A DNA stretch of 9,772 nucleotides. It comes from JAZNUH01 sp045592225. GTDB lineage: Bacteria; Bacillota; Clostridia; UMGS1883; UMGS1540. Positions 6,170-9,772 of this stretch are shown here, one piece after another; position 1 is the first letter of the stretch; the number at the start of each line of letters is the position of its first letter. A program made the translations under genes and the position numbers. Under the pieces are notes generated by a model. That model searched no databases. It saw nothing but the letters and a program-made list of their open reading frames with translations, and was not told where the DNA came from. The DNA is taken from NCBI GenBank assembly GCA_045592225.1, contig JAZNUH010000154.1:1-9772 (forward strand), given 5' to 3'.

Positions 6170-6253
6170 GCAACATATTACCTTGTAATGAACTATGCCA
6201 CTGACGCGGCGAGAACAAGATACAAGAAAATACATAAGAAAGGATGATAACAA

Positions 6254-6883
6254 GTGAAAAATTTATTGCTGATTGGTGACTCAATTCGCATGGGATATGA
6301 TAAGTCTGTTAAAAAGACACTGGAGGGAAAGGCTAACGTTATTTTCCCCGAGGAAAATTGCCGTTTTGCCTCTTATGTTTTAAGATATTTTCATGAATAT
6401 TTAATGGACATAAAGGGTGAGGACATAGATGTTATTCATTGGAACGCAGGACTTTGGGACTGTTTAAGGTTATTTGAAGAGGAACCGCACACTCCTGTGG
6501 ATGTGTATGCATATTACATAGACAGAATATGCAAAAGAATTAAGAAGCTATGCCCCAATGCCCGTGTAATATTTGCAACCTCCACAAAAGTGCTTTCTGA
6601 AAAAATGAGTAAGGATTTTAAGCGTTACAATGAAGAAATTGAAAAATATAATGAGGCTGCAATAGAGGTTGTAAAAAAGTACGGTTTTAAGGTTAACGAT
6701 TTGTATGCACTTTCTGTAACACTTCCGGAGGAAGTACATTCTGATGCGGTGCATTATTATACACCCGCAGGCACCGAGGCTTTTACCAATCAGGTTCTTT
6801 CGTTTGTTGCACCGGAACTGGGGATTAGCGAATCACTTGAATATCGTGAAGAAATGTATACCGATAAACCTATTGGTATATAA
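6254..6883 (+). CDS. SGNH/GDSL-family hydrolase (probable carbohydrate or acyl esterase)
   Basis: A 209-residue protein with the SGNH-hydrolase signature. Block I is LLLIGDSIRMGY with nucleophile S10. Block III has N64 in HWNAGLWD. Block V is D164-A-V-H167 (SDAVHYYTPAGTEAF), giving a S10/D164/H167 triad. The usual block II glycine is not obvious (NCRFASYVLRY, about 36-46). The family includes esterases, lipases and carbohydrate deacetylases. No signal peptide is present, so the substrate would be imported or intracellular. The start is GTG 6254, with AAAGGA 9 bases upstream; the GDS motif so close to the N-terminus fits this start. The glycosidase gene begins 25 bases downstream, so the pair is likely co-transcribed. 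An esterase removing acyl groups from an oligosaccharide that the glycosidase then cleaves is a reasonable but unproven role. Confidence 0.87.
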   Translation: MKNLLLIGDSIRMGYDKSVKKTLEGKANVIFPEENCRFASYVLRYFHEYLMDIKGEDIDVIHWNAGLWDCLRLFEEEPHTPVDVYAYYIDRICKRIKKLCPNARVIFATSTKVLSEKMSKDFKRYNEEIEKYNEAAIEVVKKYGFKVNDLYALSVTLPEEVHSDAVHYYTPAGTEAFTNQVLSFVAPELGISESLEYREEMYTDKPIGI

Positions 6884-6908
6884 GTTTTGTACCTGACGGA
6901 GTAATTAT

Positions 6909-8099
6909 ATGATAAATAAGATATGCAATGAAATTAAAGAAAGAATTGACAATATACACATAAAAAAGCTTGGTGAGAAAGAGCTGCTTTTAATCTCATC
7001 CCAATATGCGGGTTTGTGGCTTGAGCATGTTTATGACGCTGTTTTGTATGCAAAGATGGATAAATCCAAACTGTATCTCGCCAAAAACACTATAGAAATT
7101 TTTATTGAAAATCAAAAAGACGGACAGTACCCTTTCCGTGTAACCGAGCAAGAGGGTAAAACTGTTTTTGAATACAGCCAGATTCAGGAGTGTGTGTCCT
7201 TTGTAACCCTTGCACTTGAGGTGGCAGAGATGCTTGATGACAATGAGTTTTACCAAAAGGTATACGACTCGGGAGTACAATGGATTGCCTGGATGGAAAA
7301 CAACAGAATGACACTAAAAAAGGGCCTTGTTGAAATGTTTGTAGGCTTTGACACCGGACATGACAACAGCGGCAGACTGGAAGGCATTTCGTGTAAGGGA
7401 AAATACATTTTACCCGGCGGCGAACACGCCAATGCATCTGTTTTGCCTCTGTGTGACGAGGTTGTTCCCATTATTGCGGTTGACCTAAACTGCAATTTCT
7501 ATGGGAATTTGATGGCGCTTTCAAAAATTGCCGAGAAACTTGGTAATGCTGATGATGCCGCCTTTTGGAAGAGCAAGGCGCAGGGGGTAAAAGTAAAGCT
7601 TTTTGAAATTTGTTATGACGAAAAAGATGTGTTCTTTTATGATGTGGACAAAAACGGCAATAAAAGAAAATACCTTTCGAGTACAATTTTTCATTTGTTT
7701 CTTGAAAAGCTTCTGGATAAAGAAACCGACAGGGAGTTAATAGACAAAATCTATACACACCATATTAAAAATGAAAAAGAATTCTGGACAAATTATCCCT
7801 TCCCGTCAATGGCAATTTGTGATAAAAGCTGCGAAGGGCATGCGGATTTTAACTGCTGGGGATATTATACCCAGGGGCTGATAGTTTTGCGCTGCATAAG
7901 GTGGATGGATTATTACGGTATGAGCGATGACTTTGACTATATCTGCAAAAAATGGATAGAGGCCTGGACCCGTTGCTTTGATTATTTTAAGTTTGGGCAG
8001 GAAATTGACCCGATAACCGGCCAGCCTACAAAATCTTCCGAATGGTATTCAAGCTGTATGCTTATGTATCTTTATGCGGTAGAAAGATTAAACGGATGA
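6909..8099 (+). CDS. GH63/MGH1-like (alpha/alpha)6-barrel glycoside hydrolase
   Basis: A 396-residue, mainly alpha-helical protein with hallmarks of the GH63/GH37-like clan, which includes mannosylglycerate hydrolase-like, glucosidase and trehalase-type enzymes. D148-TGHDNSGR-156 corresponds to the 'ESGxDNSPR' motif, whose aspartate (here D152) is the usual general acid. AVDLNCNFYGNLMALSKIAEKLG (190-212) and the following FW-KA and FFYDVD stretch are typical barrel helices. FNCWGYYTQGL (314-324) matches the 'WrGyxWxxxxyl' motif. E365 in FGQEIDPITGQP is the likely catalytic base. These enzymes are inverting glycosidases; the sugar specificity cannot be read here. It is shorter than many family members and has no signal peptide, implying a cytosolic enzyme acting on imported oligosaccharides or glycosides. 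ACGGAG (6896-6901) precedes ATG 6909. It is the second gene of the SGNH operon. Confidence 0.8.
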   Translation: MINKICNEIKERIDNIHIKKLGEKELLLISSQYAGLWLEHVYDAVLYAKMDKSKLYLAKNTIEIFIENQKDGQYPFRVTEQEGKTVFEYSQIQECVSFVTLALEVAEMLDDNEFYQKVYDSGVQWIAWMENNRMTLKKGLVEMFVGFDTGHDNSGRLEGISCKGKYILPGGEHANASVLPLCDEVVPIIAVDLNCNFYGNLMALSKIAEKLGNADDAAFWKSKAQGVKVKLFEICYDEKDVFFYDVDKNGNKRKYLSSTIFHLFLEKLLDKETDRELIDKIYTHHIKNEKEFWTNYPFPSMAICDKSCEGHADFNCWGYYTQGLIVLRCIRWMDYYGMSDDFDYICKKWIEAWTRCFDYFKFGQEIDPITGQPTKSSEWYSSCMLMYLYAVERLNG

Positions 8100-8112
8100 G
8101 GTGGATTATCTT

Positions 8113-8221
8113 GTGAAGATAGAGATACAACCAAACGGAACCTGGTACCACGGTTCAAATATGCAGAATTTTTGACAAAAAGACCGTTGAAGGTAAAAAT
8201 TATTTGCTCAATATAACTTAA
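8113..8221 (+). pseudogene. Possible remnant of a third operon gene
   Basis: A GTG at 8113 with GAGGTGG (8098-8104) 8 bases upstream opens a 20-codon frame (VKIEIQPNGTWYHGSN...) that stops at 8173-8175. The next frame is open from 8123 to TAA at 8219-8221 and reads plausibly as a protein tail (FDKKTVEGKNYLLNIT). It stops on the first base of the terminator hairpin. A good start, a frame change and a stop right at the terminator look like what is left of a gene after internal deletion or frameshift. Alternatively the 20-codon frame is a small peptide gene, or all of it is chance. I do not recognise a family. Confidence 0.3.
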
Positions 8222-8252
8222 AGGGTCGCGTGCTCAAATAACGCGACCCTTT
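8220..8252. terminator. Hairpin between convergent genes, probable bidirectional terminator
   Basis: AAAGGGTCGCG (8220-8230) pairs perfectly with CGCGACCCTTT (8242-8252), extended by T8231-A8241, around a nine-base loop. The stem is GC-rich. T-runs are short on both strands (TTT, then mixed), so termination may be moderate. It lies 5 bases beyond the stop of the minus-strand regulator and about 120 bases beyond the glycosidase stop, suiting both convergent units. Confidence 0.8.
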
Positions 8253-8257
8253 GAAAT

Positions 8258-8917
8258 TTACAACAGCACAAAATGATTCTTTGTATTTTTTATAATATTT
8301 TCCCGCCGCAGTTTACCTATTTCCGCTGACAGACCGCTGCGGTCAACCTCCAGATAGTCTGCAAGCTCCTGGCGGTCAAAGGGTATATCAAAGCGGGCAG
8401 AGCCGTGCTTTTTTGCCTCAATATTTAAGTAGGTAAGCAGCTTTTCCCTTGTACTGCGCTTGGAGGTTACCTGAATTTTGCGGTGAAACATTATGTTTTT
8501 AGCCGCCATAATGCGCATAAGATTAAAAATTATTTTGCGGTGAAACTCGCAGGCAGAGGAACAGGAGTGCATTGTGCGGTAGCTTTTTATAAACATAACC
8601 TCAGAGTCGGAATCGGCAACCACGCTCACCGGAATTTCGGCTATATCGGCGCAGGCGAATGCCTCGGCAAAAAGCTGACCGGCTCCCGCTTCGGACAAAA
8701 TACTGCGGTTGCCCATAAAATCAATTTGTATTATCTGCACTTTTCCTGAAAGAACAATGCCTATGTCGCTTGCGGCATCACCCTCGGCAATAATTACATC
8801 GTTTTTATGGAAAGCATAAACCTTTGCGCCAAGGCAACCCAGCAGGGCGGTAAGGTCGCCGTCGGCAATATCGTCAAACAGAGAACATTTGCGGAGCACT
8901 TCAAAATATTTTTTCAT
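8258..8917 (-). CDS. Crp/Fnr-family transcriptional regulator
   Basis: A 219-residue regulator with an N-terminal cyclic-nucleotide-binding-like beta-barrel (about 10-115: VIIAEGDAASDIGIVLSGKVQI, GQLFAEAF, SVVADSDSEVMFI), a dimerisation helix (about 123-150) and a C-terminal winged helix-turn-helix (about 154-219). The recognition-helix region is LADYLEVDRSGLSAEIGKLRREN (about 185-207). The usual cAMP-contacting arginine motif is not evident and there is no FNR-type N-terminal cysteine cluster, although several cysteines (C11, C28, C89, C119, C123) are present; the signal is therefore unknown. I chose the start at 8917 because AAAGGAG lies just upstream on this strand; the frame extends further but without a ribosome binding site. 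It is divergent from a 4Fe-4S protein gene, and the shared spacer carries a Crp/Fnr-type palindrome. An HcpR-like redox or nitrosative-stress regulator is one possibility. Confidence 0.88.
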   Translation of the reverse strand: MKKYFEVLRKCSLFDDIADGDLTALLGCLGAKVYAFHKNDVIIAEGDAASDIGIVLSGKVQIIQIDFMGNRSILSEAGAGQLFAEAFACADIAEIPVSVVADSDSEVMFIKSYRTMHSCSSACEFHRKIIFNLMRIMAAKNIMFHRKIQVTSKRSTREKLLTYLNIEAKKHGSARFDIPFDRQELADYLEVDRSGLSAEIGKLRRENIIKNTKNHFVLL

Positions 8918-8930
8918 AAATTTCTCCTTT

Positions 8931-8946
8931 TGTTGAAAATTCAACA
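8931..8946. promoter_or_regulatory. Crp/Fnr-type operator between divergent genes
   Basis: TGTTGAA-AA-TTCAACA is a perfect 7-base inverted repeat and contains the family consensus TTGA-N4-TCAA (8933-8944). Its centre (8938.5) is about 41.5 bases upstream of the start predicted for the 4Fe-4S gene, the class II activator position. For the regulator it falls just downstream of the predicted start, a repressor position. Binding by the adjacent regulator is inferred. Confidence 0.8.
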
Positions 8947-8973
8947 TATTTATTAAATTTATTATAGTATAAT
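8945..8973 (+). promoter_or_regulatory. Promoter of the 4Fe-4S protein gene, poor -35 (activator-dependent)
   Basis: A perfect -10 TATAAT (8968-8973) has only CATATT (8945-8950) at the -35 position with 17-base spacing. A strong -10 with a failing -35 beside an activator palindrome is typical of activated promoters. Predicted start is near 8980. Confidence 0.7.
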
Positions 8974-8989
8974 AAAGCCATAAAAGCAA
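8961..8989 (-). promoter_or_regulatory. Promoter of the Crp/Fnr regulator gene
   Basis: On the minus strand, TTGCTT (8989 down to 8984) and a perfect TATAAT (8966 down to 8961) are separated by 17 bases, with a predicted start near 8954. It overlaps the opposing promoter base for base, so the two cannot be occupied together. The palindrome at 8931-8946 lies at about +8 to +24 of this transcript. Confidence 0.65.
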
Positions 8990-9003
8990 TAGGAGGTTTA
9001 ATT

Positions 9004-9687
9004 ATGATAAGAAAGATAATAAAGATAAATGAGGAAAAATGTAACGGTTGCGGAGCCTGTGCGGCGGCTTGCCACGAGGGCGCAATAGAAATGATAAACG
9101 GAAAAGCAAGACTTACACGCGAGGACTACTGCGACGGGCTGGGAGATTGCCTGCCCGCTTGCCCCACTGGTGCCATAACCTTTGAGGAGAGAGAGGCACC
9201 TGCCTATGATGAAGCGGCAGTTTTAAAGGCAAAAATGGGAAAAACCCTCCCCTGCGGATGCCCGGGTACACAGTCCAAGGTAATAAAAAGAGAGCCTGCT
9301 CCTGCGGCGGTGAATGCAGTTACAAGTCAACTGCAGCAGTGGCCCTGCCAGATAAAGCTTGTACCGGTAAACGCTCCATATTTTGACGGCGCACATCTGC
9401 TTATAGCGGCAGACTGTACCGCATACGCATACGGTAATTTCCATAATGATTTTATACGGGGCAAGATAACAATTATCGGCTGCCCCAAGCTGGACGAGGG
9501 AGATTACACAGAAAAGCTGACGGCGATAATAAAAAATAATGATATAAAGAGTGTAATAATAGTAAGAATGGAGGTTCCCTGCTGCGGCGGAATAGAAAAT
9601 GCGGCAAAAAATGCACTTATGGCAAGCGGCAAATTCATTGCCTGGCAGGTGGTTACAATATCTACAGACGGAAAAATAATTGAATAA
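9004..9687 (+). CDS. 4Fe-4S (ferredoxin-type) protein with uncharacterised cysteine-rich C-terminal domain
   Basis: A 227-residue protein. The N-terminal 60 residues are a two-cluster ferredoxin-like domain: C13-x2-C16-x2-C19-x3-C23 (CNGCGACAAAC), then C43-x5-C49-x3-C53-P (YCDGLGDCLPACPTGAI). The spacing of the second set differs from the canonical CxxCxxCxxxC. The remaining 170 residues have extra cysteines (C84 and C86 in LPCGCPG; C115; C138; C160 in IIGCPKLD; C193-C194 in VPCCGG). They include alternating strand-like stretches (HLLIAADC, KITIIGCP, SVIIVRME), which could be a Rossmann-like fold, perhaps with a further metal site. Proteins of this type are often annotated as 4Fe-4S binding proteins in anaerobic Clostridia; as I recall, they sit near Crp/Fnr regulators and hybrid-cluster proteins. 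AGGAGG (8991-8996) precedes ATG 9004. Electron transfer in redox or nitrosative stress is inferred from context only. Confidence 0.85.
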   Translation: MIRKIIKINEEKCNGCGACAAACHEGAIEMINGKARLTREDYCDGLGDCLPACPTGAITFEEREAPAYDEAAVLKAKMGKTLPCGCPGTQSKVIKREPAPAAVNAVTSQLQQWPCQIKLVPVNAPYFDGAHLLIAADCTAYAYGNFHNDFIRGKITIIGCPKLDEGDYTEKLTAIIKNNDIKSVIIVRMEVPCCGGIENAAKNALMASGKFIAWQVVTISTDGKIIE

Positions 9688-9762
9688 AATTTGGTATTTG
9701 CCGTTGAGTTTTTGGTAAAGATATGATAATATATTATAAGCTCAAAAAAAGAGGTGAAAGTT

Positions 9763-9772
9763 ATGCATATAA
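9763..9772 (+). CDS. Start of a downstream gene (truncated by window edge)
   Basis: An ATG at 9763 follows a good ribosome binding site (AAAGAGGTG, 9748-9756) and reads M-H-I before the window ends. It lies 75 bases after the 4Fe-4S gene on the same strand. The spacer contains candidate boxes (TTGAGT 9704-9709, TTGGTA 9712-9717, TATAAG 9735-9740), so it may have its own promoter as well as read-through. The product cannot be identified from three codons. Confidence 0.6.

Larger units (their letters stand above)
6058..6253. other. Gene-free spacer with short inverted repeats
   Basis: I find no convincing reading frame in these 196 bases. They contain a weak hairpin ACTTG-TGT-CAAGT (6083-6095), a strong perfect 10-base inverted repeat (6143-6169), an imperfect hairpin GCCAC-TGAC-GCGGC (6197-6210), a plausible promoter (6118-6146) and the ribosome binding site of the next gene (AAAGGA, 6239-6244). 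No clear terminator closes the preceding gene: the TAGAACAA/TTGTTCTA pair at 6047-6054/6076-6083 lacks a T-run. Confidence 0.6.

Noticed and set aside
8918..8989. Longer N-terminus for the Crp/Fnr regulator (start at 8989)
   Set aside because: The extension would translate through the palindrome and both promoters and has no ribosome binding site; ATG at 8917 has AAAGGAG upstream.

Overview
The window looks like chromosomal DNA from a low-GC, anaerobic Gram-positive bacterium of the Clostridia (gut or rumen Oscillospiraceae/Lachnospiraceae type). The signs are AT-rich intergenic regions, strong AAAGGAG-type ribosome binding sites, a Bacillus/Clostridium-type SOS box (GAAC-N4-GTTC), an oxygen-sensitive class III ribonucleotide reductase and a 4Fe-4S/Crp-Fnr module. 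No rRNA, tRNA, CRISPR array, insertion sequence or phage gene was seen.

Layout. (1) 1-207: the 3' end of a membrane protein gene, possibly EpsG-like, closed by a strong terminator. (2) 229-671: a YneA-like, LysM-carrying SOS cell-division inhibitor gene behind a promoter with two identical LexA boxes, closed by a terminator. (3) 683-4844: a deoxyribonucleotide operon, nrdG - nrdD - trxB, with a promoter at 684-712 overlapped by what looks like a tandem pair of NrdR boxes, and a terminator at 4813-4844. NrdD carries a C-terminal glutaredoxin/thioredoxin-like CPNC domain, and its stop codon overlaps the trxB start. (4) 4902-6057: a cytosolic alpha/beta-hydrolase and a small four-helix membrane protein of unknown role. 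(5) 6058-6253: a gene-free stretch with short perfect inverted repeats. (6) 6254-8252: an operon of an SGNH/GDSL esterase-like protein and a GH63-like (alpha/alpha)6 glycosidase, then a possible gene remnant and a hairpin shared with the opposite strand. (7) 8258-9772: a Crp/Fnr-family regulator on the minus strand, divergent from a 4Fe-4S protein, and the first codons of another gene. The divergent spacer holds a perfect TGTTGAA-N2-TTCAACA palindrome.

How the parts work together. NADPH would reduce TrxB, TrxB would reduce the redox domain fused to NrdD, and that domain would reduce the NrdD active site after each turnover, while NrdG installs the glycyl radical. This looks like a self-contained, probably formate-independent anaerobic dNTP supply under NrdR control. 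Beside it sits the SOS-controlled division brake. At the right end, the Crp/Fnr protein is placed to activate the 4Fe-4S gene (palindrome at about -41.5) and to repress itself (palindrome just downstream of its own start site). I see no wholly unknown system. The most interesting points are the NrdD-redoxin fusion with overlapping trxB, the three legible regulatory regions, and the uncharacterised 4Fe-4S protein.
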